From Arbacia lixula (lineage: Eukaryota > Echinodermata > Echinoidea > Arbacioida > Arbaciidae), in the NCBI GenBank assembly GCA_963669155.1, contig OZ022576.1, positions 25,130,150 through 25,194,149 of the forward strand: a DNA stretch of 64,000 nucleotides, read 5' to 3'. Positions 36,701-52,000 of the stretch are shown one piece after another. The position numbers and the translations under genes were made by a program. Numbering within the stretch: the first letter of the stretch is position 1; every line of letters begins with the position of its first letter. The notes below the pieces were generated by a model. It did not search any database. It worked only from the letters and a program-made list of their open reading frames with translations, and was not told the origin of the DNA.

Positions 36701-39700
36701 AAACCCCCCCCCCACACACACTTTTGCCATGGATTGCTTTCACCATATAAATACACATATAAAAAAAAAAAAAAAATTATTTGTGCACCTATTAGCGACC
36801 CTTGGACTTGTTGGTCACCTGTAATTACCGGCCTATGGCTTTTTCCTTTTTGTCCTTGTCGGTAACTTGTTACCACCAGTCAATGCGAGGCGCATCAACG
36901 GTCTATTGTTGGTCAAGTACCCGGATACGCCGGCTATTAGTATTGGACCATTTATGAGCAGATTTCAGTTAGTGCGCTGCACTGACCATAGGGTATTTAA
37001 ACCCCTATTTACTACAATTTTGTATCACAACGGACGAAGTGTTGTAGCGGCGCACGAAACATCGTGATATTTTCTATTCCGTTTACCTTACATTGCGAGA
37101 CAAACGATTATCAGTAGCCATTTATTCCCAATGAGTAACATATTTAGCAAATAAAAAATTGTTCTTCTTTTTTTTTTATTAACAAATAGTCCACCATAAT
37201 CTTACAAATATCTGTAGCTTTCAAATGGTTGCTACAACCACAATAAAAGCTACAACCCTCTTAGATGATTGGTTGTTTCTAAACTAGTTACAGCTGTTGT
37301 TGTGGTAAATAACTGTAAAAGTATATGTAATTATTAAATTAGATTTAAAAAATAAAAATAAATTAAAAAAAATAGATTAAATTGTGGACTAATTCAATAG
37401 CTAATTAACTATGCTAATGCTTAATGGAATTACAAGATGGACAAGACTTGATGCAATGACCGTACCTTTGATTCATTGAGGGTATTGATGAGGTCCTCGT
37501 TGTCAAGGATGTTGCCCTCGGACTCAAAGAGCAGCTTGAGGATGCGGTCCTCGATGGCCTTGAGCTGGTTCTTGTCTGCGTTGATTCTCACGATCAGCTG
37601 GTTGCGCTGCTCCTCAAGGTCAGGCCGCTCTAGACGAACAACATCACTGGAGGAAGACAGGAGATTGATGAAAAAGAGTTTTAGAACATAGTCTAAAACT
37701 TTTCAAGGATGGAGACAATAATGGTGCTGATGCTTATTCAAGTTACATATTAATTTTCCCATTCGCCAGGAGATCAACGCAAAAGAGTAGAGTGGAACCC
37801 AGTTAAAACAATATTTTTTTTACTTTTCTTGATCAACGTTTCTCACTGAAACCTGTACTTCATCAACTTGTACATGAAGACCACCTGGTTATGAAGACAA
37901 TATTTCCTGTCTCCATTAAGCGGTTTTTTATAAACATGTTTCAATGTATTTAAATATACACATTTAAATTATATTAGCCAATGACACTTCAGGCAAGAGA
38001 ACCACATCACTGGAGGTGGAATGGAAATTTAGGCAATGAAATCGTGAGATAGTAGGATCATACACTTTATCAGCCAGATGAACATACAATTTCCAAGACT
38101 TTTAAACAAGATCCACACTTAGCATTCAGAACAAGGATGAACTAAAGCAACAGCAAAGTTCTTCAGAATTAAATAACCCCCTGGAATGCTTGACCCTCAC
38201 CTGAGCAGCTGGTCCTCCAGACCGGACTTGGTCACAGTGAAGTTGATGATGGTCACCTTGATGCACACTTCAGGCAGGTAGTGCGGGTTGGCCATCTTAG
38301 TCGTCATGTAGAACCTGAAGTTCTTATCATAGTCGATGTCGCTGTCTCCGAGACGGATTAACAGTCGTCCACCCTGTGGAAGTAAAAGGAAACAATTTCA
38401 TCAATATTTTTCTCTTAAGATACATCTCATTACATACAAACTGACTTTTACATATTTCTTATAATTTGATAATAATCTTAATTGAACATTAAGAGGACCA
38501 CAATCTGCTTTGCAAAGTGAGATAAAAAATATTAACTAATTTCATATGAAAATAAAAAACATCTTCTCCTGCTTAAAAACAAACCATCTTGAAGATGCGG
38601 TGTGAACAAACAAGCAAAGATACAGGAACAAAAATATGAGCAAGAAGAATAAGGTAATAAGCAGCAGAAGAATTAGAAGAGGTGAAGACGACAGAGTGAA
38701 ATTCCAACTACACATATTCCTGACATATGTCTGTGAGATAATGAGCAGCAGAATATGAAGAAAGAGACAAAGATTCAAGAAATATGTCAGAGAGAAAGAT
38801 GCCCACTGAGAACAAAAAAATTGATGTCAGCCTTCCATACCTGCATGAAGGTCTGCTTGAGAAGGATGGGCTCCAGGGCAGGATCCAAGACCTCGGCCAG
38901 ATCCTCCAGGAGCACAGGGAGCCCCACGCGGACAGCGTTCTCCAGGGTGCGCAGGAAGTTAGCGTCTGTCAGCTTGATCACCTTCAGGCCATTCTTAGCC
39001 TCGCGATTACGGATCCAGCGGTTGGCCTGGAAAGAGCACGGGAGGAAATTTCTCACAAATGAGTCATCATCATTGAATAATTGTATATGATACGAATCTG
39101 AAGATGTTAATTACATATTTGTCCTTGGCAGAAAAAATCGAGGCTAGTCAAACAAAAAGATATGGAGAAAAATATGGAGATGACAAAATTGTGTCAGACC
39201 TTGATTCCTGTATCAAATGCAAAGGCATGTCAGTAATGTTTCACTGTATTGCATTAAAATCGCTATTCAATCCAGCTTGATCCATGTGTACATTTCATTC
39301 TCTACTTGTCAGTCAGTAAAAGATAAGTGATTGCATATTCTTTTTCACATCATTATTTTCTGTTATTTTCATTACCCTTGGTAATCTTTGACGGAACATA
39401 AATACTTGTTTAGACCATTACATAATTCAATTAAAGAACAAAGATAAATGATTATGCCTGTGTGAATGGAATACTAAAAAAAGGAAGAATGTGATGTATG
39501 CTGTTCCTTTTTACCACCTTAAAATACACACTGTACTCCCATTCAATGTTTTCAAAAGATCTGGTGTGCTTGCTTTCCAACATAAATCACCAACAATTTT
39601 GATATGAAATGCTTGATTTTTTTTTTCAAACCTGTTCTTGCGGATCAATCATGAGCGGCCAACGTCGCCCTCTTGTGACCAGAATTGCATTCTCTGTAGA

Positions 39701-40042
39701 CACGGCATCTCTGGGCAAGCCATCAGCGTTCCACTGACGGATCTCAAATGGATCGGCCAACACCTAAGAGGGAAAAAGAAAGTGTTGCCATCACAATTTG
39801 CTCTCTGATCATTCAAACAATTAAATCAATGTTTTATTGTATGTGTGCTCAAACATCAACAGACATATTTGTGTTCAAATTTATACAGACATCTGGTGAT
39901 ACTGACACAACTTTTGAAGTGCAATAATGACCATCAATGTGTGTATCAATACACACAAGTCACCAACATCCTCTGAACATAATTCATGTCAACATAGAAA
40001 TAAACGTGACCATAAAAATAAGAAGTTTTGTAGTTTTCGATC

Positions 40043-40081
<39 letters not shown>

Positions 40082-43000
40082 GTCTCTCTCTGTCTCTCTC
40101 TGTCTCTGTCTCTCTCTCTCTCTCTCTCACAAACATGCACATAGACAAAAATTATGATTTTATCTATATTCAAATTCTTCTAAGATAGACTGCCATATTC
40201 ACCACAGCATGGCACATATTGACTGGAACAAGAGGGAATAAACTAGCATACCTTGATGAGGGTCAGCTCATCGGTAACAGGAATGTCCAGCTCCTTGCAC
40301 CGCTCGGTCCAGAAGTTAACCAGCTCTATTCGATAGGAACTGGTAAAGGCACCGTAGTACGCCACGCAAGCAGCTGCCACAAACACATTACCCACAACAT
40401 TGCCAATCTCCTTGTTGAATTCCTGTGACGGATTAACAAAAGGATTTACAATGATTAAGAATGGCTAATGATTGCCTTGTCAAATACCTGCATGGGATTA
40501 ACAACAACAGAATAACAAAATATGACTTCTGCAGCATCGTTATCCAGTTTTATTAAATGCACAATTTGCTTTACAACATCAAAAGATTACAAATAAGACA
40601 GGAATTTTGTACATCTTAGGAATGTCTGTCTAAAAATCATACAATTAAGGAAATTAGTCTATGAATGGTTGGGACACAAATGCTACAGTGAACAATATTC
40701 TGCATTCACAGCATATCAGTGACACTGTGTATAAGACACATATATTGCCTCTATCATTTAAAAAAGGATCGTTACATCCCTTCATTCTGATATGGTTAAA
40801 ACAACTACAATTTTTTTTCTCAATAGTATTTATTAGTAAGCACTCAATGTCCTTCCAGAAGCTTTATCAATCATTAAAAAACAATTACTTTTTTACAATG
40901 TTCATCACACAATCCCAAATCATGCATACATATAAAATATGTTTCACAACATTATTGTAGAAGTGGAGTACACACCAAGAACACCCGCAAGGATGTTGCC
41001 CTTAGCTGATGGAGTGGAAACACAAATTTACTTCAACTATGACCACATGACATTACCTTGACCGTCTCATCCCAGCGGCCCTGCTCGTCCCCCAGGGCAG
41101 TGGTCAGCTTGCCTGCCCTCTTCAGCCTAGCCGCTGTCTGCGCCATGTTCTTGGACAGCGTCTCCTTCTCGTTCACGCTGTGGTCGTATGAGGCCTGGAG
41201 CTCAGCGATCTGGGCCTCGACCTCTGCCAGCTTGCCCTGCTTCTCACGGAGAACGGACATGGTAGCCTCCAGTTCAGCCTCAGCTTCCGCAAGCCTGAAA
41301 TAATAAACATCAGATGTATGATCGTTGCCATTGGATACATTAGATACTGTATACTGAAAGCAAAGGGGGCCTATATAATGAAAATATCAAATTCATTTTG
41401 GAAGGATTATACATGACCAATCATGCATACAATATTCAATGAATGTTGTTATTACAATAATCACAAAGATATATACATGAATAGTAGAACAGAATGCAAA
41501 AACATAAAATGAGGCTCTCTGACATAATCACTGTAAATTGCATCAATAAAGTCTTGACTCTCATAAATAAACAAATTAAACTTCTCACTCAAATTATTCT
41601 CACCATCAACCAGGCAATGCACAAAATAAGTCAAACTTACTTTTGTTTCTTAGGTTCCACTGTTTTGAAGACTTTAGCATAGAGATCCATGGCCCTCACC
41701 CACATGCACATAGACTTGCAAGCCTGATATGAAATAAAATATTAATTATTACGTTGAAAACAATACACTTCTACACAACACAAGATATTTGTTTGTAATA
41801 CAAAGATTTGTGATTTATATATTAGTAGGATCTCCTTGGTCTCTAGGGTCATGCTGTAGATAGATATGTATCGTAGACAATCATTTTGTCACATGTTTGG
41901 TTCCACAGAATTGCCGATTCGTTTTTTTGTTAAATCAAATAGATTTCGAGAAAGGTATAACAGGATCATACAAGGATCACAAGCAGCAGAAGTACTTTAT
42001 TTTCTTGTGCTTTGAATACTTTCTTGTCTGTTTTTAGTGATATTCATGGCGGTGTATCATTTTTCTCATGCTACCATCAGAGCATTAGAAAAGAATATAT
42101 CATATACAATATAACATAATAACTCCGGTGCAGTGTTAACCATTCCCATGAAATCTAGATATAAGTGGATGAAACAACCATCTTGTTAACATGCCCTAGT
42201 CTTCCTTTATCAACAGTGATAGTTTGTTCAAGATTTCATAAATGGCCAATGATTGGATATTTAAATACACAACCCCCCCCCAAAAAAAAAAAAAAAAAAA
42301 AATCATGTGTCTGGCTCTCTTTGGGGTAGGGGCATACAATACAAAGATATGAAATATTCACCTTGGATGTCTTCTCCACAATTTCTGGGACAAATTTGGG
42401 GTTTTCAATGTATTTCTTGAGTTTCTTGAGGATGGACTCTGCGATGTTCTCCTTATCATAGTCCATCAACCTCTTGAGGAAGTTAGGATCTCCAAGCAAA
42501 CCCTTGGCTGTTGGCCAGTCAGGTCTGGAAGGGAAGAAATATGAAATTGGATCCTTTTTAAAAGAAATTGTATTACATATTAATTTTCACAACATATATG
42601 TTGTCCTTTATGGGATATACAAATAAATCTTTCTGGCAATTAAAAACAGTGCTATTGTATTTTGATTGGCATATCCAACTTACAATGAAACAATTCTAGA
42701 AACTACAAAAATTAAAAAAATTGGATTGCTTCTTAAAAGGAATGATGGATTAGATAACACTTTATGTTGCACATATGTAAATTGTCAGCCACAGATCTCC
42801 CAAAACACCCAATGCTGGACACAAATAACCTCTCATAATCAGTGATCATGTCTTATGCACAGCTTGTCAAATGCCAGGAAACAAACAATATATTCAATGT
42901 AATTCTACTTTTTTTTTATTCATTCTAGGTGATACTGTAAAATGCAAAAAGGACAGATTATTGCAAAAACATGTCTAAAAGTGCCACAAAAGTCCATAAA

Positions 43001-46000
43001 TCCATAAATAGATACATCATTATAGAAAATTCAGTTAAATTAAAGAATATTAACCATCTAAATACTATGTATGCATTGGTTAATCTGCAATACATGCAGA
43101 AGCTGTAGAATAACTTTACATGTAGTACAGAATGAGATCACTAACTCTCTCATTCCCATAAAATGATGGCCCCATGTCAATTATAACACATTTTTACCTA
43201 TAGGACGGAGAAGCTTTATCATCAAAAATTGAAAAAAAAAAATAAGACTCACTTGACTTGGAGCAGGATGCAGATGGTCTCCATGACAGTCATAACCATG
43301 TCTGGAGGTTTGTTGAAGACCTTCAGCTCGGCCACATCACTCTTGTCCAGCGCGTCCAGTGCCTTGTTGGCCGATTCAAGTGCAGGCAAGGCCTCGTCCA
43401 GATCACGCTGGGCGTCATCTGCAATGGCTTGAGTCTCCTCTGCCTTTACCTTGGCTGTAGCCTCATCATCCAGGACCACCTTGCGAACCTGTGGATACAC
43501 AATTCAAATCAATGTTTCCTTTTATTGACTTACTGGCAGATGCAGTAGAATTTTATAGTTACACAGTGAACTTGTAGATACATACAAGAATAAGAAAACA
43601 TCTGTGTGTACTCAGACAATCACCTCCTGTCCTTCCCTTCTGGAAGCCCAAGGAGGTAAACACACCAAGTAACAAGTAAGTAGTTAAGTACTAATATATC
43701 TACACATAACATGTGAAAATATCAAACAGAACATAATTTATTATATAAACTTGATTGATTTCAAATACAGACAGAGGGAGTGAACAGTCCTATTTGGTAA
43801 TGTACTGGTCTTGCAATTAGAGTATTTCTCTGCATATATTGTTGGTTAAAATGGACACTTTTTGGCAGATTGGACAAAAGTAATTTAATTCTTTGCTTGT
43901 TATTGCTGGATTTTTGCACCAGCAAGACACAAAGATACTACAGAACATTATCATCTTTGGCAGGGAGAGGGAGAGCTTGCGGAAGTGCCACACACACACA
44001 CACACACACACCTGATCGGCTTTCTCCTGGTCCACAGCCAGTTTCTCCATGAGGAGCTCTGTGTCTGCGGACTTCTTTTTGAGCTCCGGCTCCAGGGCAG
44101 TCAGCTGGATCTCCATATCAGCCACCAGGTCATTGGTCTCCAGCAGCTTGGTCAGGCCATTCCGGACACGGTCCCTCGCATTGACCAGTTGCCTGCAGGA
44201 ATTTAAAGAGGACGAGATGATGATGGGGCAGAATCTCACACGGCCACTTAACTTTTTATGATTTCTCACATGTTTATAGCTACATGTCAATGCTTCTGTG
44301 ATGCTATTGTCATGTATTCATTAATGTTGCGTTTATTGTATTCTTTTTATGGAGATGTGCAAACAAAGTTCAGATAACGATTATTCTTGCATTTGGCACC
44401 CTTTTCTCACTGATATTCTGATTTCCCTACAATTTCAAGCATGGATTTTGGCATATAACCAGAAAAAGACCATTTTGGGGGACTCATTTTTCACCTCTTG
44501 GGTGCTTTGTTGGGACAGATAAACAGGCTTGCCTTTTTCTTAGAACCTTCAAGCTACAATTGATAAGTTGAGCTATAATTTTTAAACAACATTGAATGAA
44601 CAGACATGCATGCCTTTATCTTAGAATTTCTTAGACTACAATTAGTCAGTTATGCTACAAATTTATAAACAAAATGTCAAATTGCACACAGAATGAGAAG
44701 CTCTAAATTTACCTTCTCTTCTCTGAGAGCATAGAGAAGTAGAGATTGATAAGCTCCAGGTAGCTGGTGGGCGTGGTGTAGTAGCGCCTCCTTAGCTCAT
44801 TGTAGTACCTCTCAGCCATGGAGCTCACGCTGGTGTGAATCTCTACACACATCTCAGCAATTTTGTCCTGTTCATATGACGGAAGATATAACCACCCATT
44901 AGCACATTAGTTATCTAAGTATATAAATGCAACAGTGGCTTAAAGTCTAATTTATATAGAATTTGATCACTGAACATATAATTGCAAATTGAATATGACA
45001 ACATGTCAAAAGCACTTCTATTTCTACCGATAAAAGGAATATCTCTTGAGCCCTTCGCTAGCTAAAGTGTAGTTCATCATCTGTCAATAATATTCACAAC
45101 ATACTAAAACAAATTACAAGTTTATTAGTTTGGTAATATGGCTGGATCATGTAATATCATCACAAATTCAATTTGTTTTATTTTTCCACAACTTGGATAT
45201 ATGATATCTGACCTCAATGAAAACCCTAACAATGAAAAAAAAAATATTCAAAAGATGAACTTGCAATGCATAATGTAGTAAGTACAATTGCTATAGATTC
45301 AGCCACCAGAAAGGCCATTTAAAAAACTTTTATCTTAAACATTTTAAACTCGAATCGAGAATAGTTTTTAATTGTAATCTAATAATAACACACTCGTTTA
45401 TTTGTAGTTGCCTATTCCTGATTCTTTTGAAATAAGAGCATGTAAACCATATTATTGAGATTTTTTTCAGCACAATGAAAGATATCATGGCACAAAATAA
45501 GCAATTAAGAATTAGACTGGCTTCCAAGAATGCTGGGCATTTCTAAACTAAACTATTCAATAAATGGGTCTGGAAGCAAAAATCATTCTCACTCTTTGTC
45601 TTTAGTCTTAAAGGGCATATACTGTACTGGGAAGGCAAAAGAGCCTTCAAAATGTAATTGTTAGCAATCTTCTTGCCATTGGTCTTGAATTCATGTATTG
45701 TCTATTTTAGAAGCTTGCTGAAAGTTATTTGCCCTCAAATGATCCACATATGGAGTAATTAATGATTAATGATTAAATCCTCAAAATGCTAGGGCCGAAC
45801 ATTTTGAGGATTTGTGATTTAATCACTTATTACTCCAAAATGTAGATCATTTGAGGGCAAATAACTTTCAGCAAGCTTCTAAAATAGACAATACATGAAT
45901 TTAAGACGATTGGCAAGAAGATTGCTAGCAATTACATTTTGAAGGCTTTTTTGCCTTCCCAGTACAGTATATGCCCTTTAAAAGACTTTTCAGTTGGGAT

Positions 46001-49000
46001 CAGAAACGTCCAACCACCAGGAAGCCAGGCTAATTGAAAATCTATTTCATCATTTAATACCTTGAGGTCATCTCGGCCAAAGTCCATGTTCTCAAAAAAG
46101 GTCTGAGAGACGGACAGCAGGGCCTCCTTGGGCCACTCCACAAACCAGTCGATGGTGCAGCAGTTAACCAGTGAGGGGAACATGCGACACCGGGCACGGA
46201 AGGAGTCACCCACGGGGCTCATACACAGCACGATGTGCAGGTTCTTGCGCACGCGGCTGATGAAGAAGTTGTAGATCTCGTCGCGGTTGCCCTCAGGGAT
46301 CCCGGCCTCCTTGGCAGCGGGGCGGCAGCCGATGATGACTCGCTCATACTCGTCCGGCTCAAACAGGTTGGGCACCTCGCCAGAGTTGAGGATGTTGTTG
46401 ATGTCCTCAAGGAATTCTTCCACCACAATCTGTTCAAAGTGTTGGAATGTCACAAAAAAACAAAGTGAATGCAACATGAGTAATAATATTTAAAAACACT
46501 GTCAAATATACTCTATCAAATATATGTATTACACAAAACATGAACTCTGCCCAAATGAAATATTGAGTACATCTGTTATGAGAAGCATGTTCAGTCATTT
46601 ATTAAGGCAATTAAGGAACAAAGAGTGGGCAACAAAAGACTTATCAGAGATGGTTTTGAACAAATAAAATATATGTCCCAGATAAAAATTGTTAGTCAGA
46701 TGAACTTCCTTACCTGTGTGTCTGTGAAGAGGAACACGGTGTTGTCATTGTTCACACCAGCCATGGTGTAGAGTTTCTTGAGGTCATCGTGGAAGGAGAC
46801 GTAGTTGTAGCCACGGGAGAGCTCAATCTGGAAGCACTTATAGCCACAAATGTGGGAGGCAAGTCTGGTAAGAGACTGCTTGCCTGTACCCCCCACCCCG
46901 ACCAGAAGGGCATTGCCTCGCTCCTGCCGGATGATGCGGATGATCCTGAGAGGAAAACAAGAAAGAAACAACATCAACGATCATCTATTCCACAACAAGA
47001 ACACAAAGAGAACCTGACAATGTACACTTTAGGATTGGCTGGTGCAATTCAGCTCATGAATGTAGACTATGGCTGCTAAAAGACCGGGTGTTTCAACATT
47101 AATAAGGATAAAATTCCACTTTTTCTAAAGAGGATTGTGATGCTATGACTATGAGATTTCTTGACTACTTAAAAGGGATACACTGCCTTAACATTGACTC
47201 AGGATGATTTATCCAACGAGACAAATTTTAGAATATTTTGATGATCACTGACGTAATATTAATAATTTTTATTGCAAATCAATACATTGAAATATTTGCC
47301 AATTATATGTATGGTTTTGTTAATGCAGCAATATGCCAAACTTCTTACCTGGCTATGTGTTGAACAGCATCCAAGAAGAAGACGAGTTTCATTTCTTTTG
47401 ACGAGCTCATATTGTAATCGTCCAGATACTGAAATTGAATAGAGATGGGCAGATATTAGCAAACATAACAATACCGCTTTCAATTTACAATAAACTATTC
47501 ACCATCCAGATTTTGGACATGATTTTCAATTTTACAGAATGACTAGATTGAGAAATAAACTATTTTCATGACTAGTATAATAGCTCTTTTTCATATACAT
47601 GCATGCATGTCTACTATAACATTTTTGTTATGCTTTTAATTTTTCCTCACATGAATATTTTATTGTGGCTCATCATTAATTATGTCCTTCTTGTTGAAAC
47701 GAGATTTCACACATTAAGTCAGAGAGTTAATAGTCTTCTTCTTCTCGAGCTGCTATCTATATATGACAGCGGCTTTCATTCTTCACCAATAATTTCTGTT
47801 CTGTGTGTAGTTAATGAGTTCTAAGTTGTTTAACCGTTCCATCATACGATTTTCTTGAGATGGGTCATTCTTTGCCTTCTGAAACATCCTTTCAAGCAGC
47901 GACAAGCAACACACTCACATCTCCCAGTACATTGCGCAGTTTGTTGAGGTCGGCGATGTCCTCGTAGGTCCTATCTGCCTCTTCAGCGCCCATCTTCATG
48001 AAGTCACCAAAGATGATGGGTTTGGTCACGAATGTCTCGGGGTCAATGTTCTGGCTGAAGTGCTTGGACGCCATCTCGGCCATGATCTCGTTGAAGTAGC
48101 ACTTGTCCTCGTTGTTGATGAGGCGGTCATGGAAGACGCGCTGGCACTCATGGCAGAAGATGCGGAAGATGGCGACCTGGTCCCGGATGATGCCGGGGTC
48201 TGCCTGAAGCACACCTGGAGGAAGGGGAGTGAGTAATTGATAAGAAATTTTTAGGAAAACACCCAGTATTAGGGATAGATTGCTCCATCCTATGTATGAG
48301 TAAAAAAAAATGATATAGTGAAAATCTTTTAAATGTTGCGATGTAATATTGACAAGATTATTAGGTAGAAGAATGAGAAAACATACCTATACTCAATCTT
48401 TTACATCTAGACATTAATGTTGAAGAAATACATCTTCTTCTCATAATGACAAAATCCAAGACACAGGACAATGATTAATGTGGAAGACATATATGCCCTA
48501 CCCATAACGCAATCATGCAGATGGCAATCATGGAAAAATAAGTTCAAAAGAACTAAATACTCCACCTCACATTTTAGCATTACCATGTGCCTTCATTGTT
48601 AGAACTTTGATTTTGAGATAAATCAGTATCAATACCTGTTAAATAAATGTTTCTTACTTACTCAAACTATTACTCTTCAAAAGGATGAATTCCACTTAGC
48701 ACTCATGAACATGATGATGCAACACTTGGAGATGGTGCTGTTTCATAAGGTGCTATATAATACAAACTATTATCATTCTCAGCTCACCCTGGACACACTT
48801 GGAGAGATCTCTGAGGTTGAAGACATAGTGAGACTTGGCTGGAGTGGGCAGGAGGTCTGTGCTCATACGGCCATAGATCTCTACAGCTGCACCTACAATG
48901 GCATCTGCCTGCTCCTTCACTGCGGGAGGGAAGTCCACCAGGAACCCGCTGATGATGGACTGCGGATCAAAGAGCATATTGATCACAAGTCTAATTCCCT

Positions 49001-52000
49001 CTTCTGTTTATTTGAATAAACTTAGATACAAATATTTTCACAAAAATCAAGTTCTATTTTAAATATATCAAATGATGGTCAATGATCTATCCAACTCATT
49101 TCTTCTCAATTCAAAATAGTTATCATTTACTGTATAAGTGGTTTCTTTCGCGGGGGGTTTATTTTCACGCATTTCGTGAATTGAGATGTGTCCGCGAATT
49201 TAACATCATGCGAAAAGGTTTTGAGCATTACCGCAAATTTATCCACGCTAGAAAATGTGTTGAACTCCATGAGCAGAGTTGCTTATGCGGCGCTATAAAT
49301 AGCACAAACAACGATACAGCGCGCGCGATGTGTAGAAGAATGTCCAGAATGTAGGTCAAATGAATACGGTCACAGTACTGTAATTCGCACATGATCAGAT
49401 GGATTACTTAGCCTAGCCTCGTTCTAATTACTTTAGATTTGCCGATCGCGAATTTAACATCGCACGAAAATGTCGGGACCCCCGCCGAGCGCGAAAATAT
49501 TTGCATGCGAAAAAAACACTTTTACAATAAGTCTTCATACGCCATCAATACATTGTTCGCACAAATGAAACACACAAAATAATTGGACAAAACTGTGTTT
49601 GGTACACATAGGGTAAATGCAAAGTTGACCCATATTGCCATGAGGCACTTACCCTGAAGATATGTTTGAGGCTGTGATCAGAGGCCGTGGGGACGCACAG
49701 CATGCTGAAGTGACGGAACAGCCGAGGCGTGACCGGGTTACGGCCACCTCCAGGTGGCGCACAGGCTGAGGCAAGAGTCACGTCCTGTCAGAAACATTAA
49801 GAAGACGTCATGAAAACTATTGGAAAATAAGTTTACAAGGGACATCACATGAACAAAATTTGGTCGTTTGTATGATTAATGAGTGGAAAAATTCAAGTAT
49901 GTTATCAGTAAATGTATTTTATTTTTTTATCTACTGCTGTTATTATCAACAATGAATCTTAGAATGACGAATAACATGTAACTGAAGTTACCTGGATGTC
50001 TTTCCAAAACATCTTCTCCCGATCATAGAAGCCTCCAAAGTCCTGGTACTGTCTGAGGAGTTCAATGGGAGGCTGTGAGCCGTAGGTGTCCAGCTTGGGC
50101 ATATTGAGGTCATCCACAAAGATGATCACTCGCTTCCCAGGAGGGGCGCCTGAGAGACAAGCAACAACCAACATAGATGTTTCACTATCATGTATAAGCT
50201 AGCTAGCAAATACGACATGAAACTAGAGCTCTCACTGAATATGAGATACTATCACATACTGAGACACTTACCAATACAAATCAATACATGATAAGGGCAC
50301 ATTTGTCTTTTAATGTACCAGGAAGCGGCATCCAGATTTTTATCACAGTCATGTCCGTTACGGTCTAAAACACTAGACTGGAAGCCGTATACAAAAAGGA
50401 TAAATGTGGCTGCGTGGTGTATTATTTGACAACTTTTCCTTATATATGGTATGAAGAAATCATTTTTGTGATTCCTTTGCCCTGCAGATGACGTCAAGAC
50501 AAAGACATCCACACTTTCCTCTTACCGAGGATGGTCTTTCTCTTCTTCTCCAGCTTGCCCTCAATGATCTCCTGCGTTCGCTGACTGCTGGTCTGGGCAG
50601 AGAAGTTCATGAAGATGGGAACGTAGTCAGCCTTCTCAGCAATGCCATCCAGGAGAGCTCGGGCAATCACAGACTGCAGACGAAAATTGCAGAAAGAGGT
50701 CAACAATAAGGCTGGATTTTCATGATCCATCCCATAATTTTCTCTCTTTTGCATATGATTTTAGCTACTTTTTCTTGCATGATTTGTTGAAAAAGAGAGT
50801 AATATCATTGATCTAAGAATGTAGGGTTATAAAACCTGGGCCCCGATTTTGCTAAAGATTTGAATAAAAAACAACTCCAATTCCCTATCTTTTATATACA
50901 GATTTACAATTGATATCAATCTCAAGTTCCTATTAGTCGCAATAAGACAGGGTCCAGATGACATTTGTTCTCATCTTACCTTGCCCACACCGGTGGTGCC
51001 TGTGAAGAGGACCGAGTGTTTGACAAGGAGGAGTTTCTCCATGATGTAGCCAAAGCGGACGGTGTCGTTGGTGGGCACCAGCATCTCAAAGAAAGGGATC
51101 TCTGGGTTGTACTTGAACTGGGGCACGATCTTCTCCCACAGGTCCATGCGCTTGGAGTCAAAGTCCATATAGCAGCTCCACAGGTCTCCATTACTGGGCA
51201 GCTGTCGAGGAGAGCAAAAGTGCATGATTGATTGATTGAATTGATTGATTTAAAGGTATATTCTATTGATAAAAAGACAACTCAACCCGCGGCCAACAGA
51301 TAGAATAGAAAAAAAATAACTTTTATAAGTTACAAATTTCATTCATCATCTTAAACATTCTACTAGTTAAAATGTAATATAAAGTAGAAATTCTCTAAAG
51401 GATAACGAAGTGTCAACCATGTGGGGTGATAACGTGCCCTGACCTGACTCTTCCAGGGAACACATTTTTACACCTCAATCTAGAAATTTCTTGTCATACA
51501 ATTAATTCATGATGTGGGTTGTAGAGTATCTTCCTCACATAAGCTAGATAGAATCAAACACTTTACAGAGTCCTTGAAAAAATAACCTGAAAAGGTTTGT
51601 GCTTGATGAAACAATCATCCAATCCAACCTATCTAACCTATCATCAAAATTTTATCTGCGTTTCTTCCTATAAGGCCCAAAGCCTTGTATCTCTTCCTCA
51701 CCTTGGCATCACCATTGTCCTCAAACTGGTTGCGGATGAAGGTGTCAAAGGAGTCCCAGCAGCTCTCAATGAGGTTGCCGCCGATGGCCCAGAGGTAGGA
51801 GAAGACGAAGGTGGAGCAGATGATGGGGTGGAGCTTGGCCGTCTCCATCCGCAGGTTGGGGCTGCCCCTATCCTGGAAGAGCAGAGCCTCCAGCAGGCAG
51901 CATAGTGTCGTCACCTTGCTGATGTCCACCTGGACAGGCACAGAGGAAGGCGCAAGGAGATAGGCAGTGTCATTTATAATTCATGATGGTTCTAACAGAA

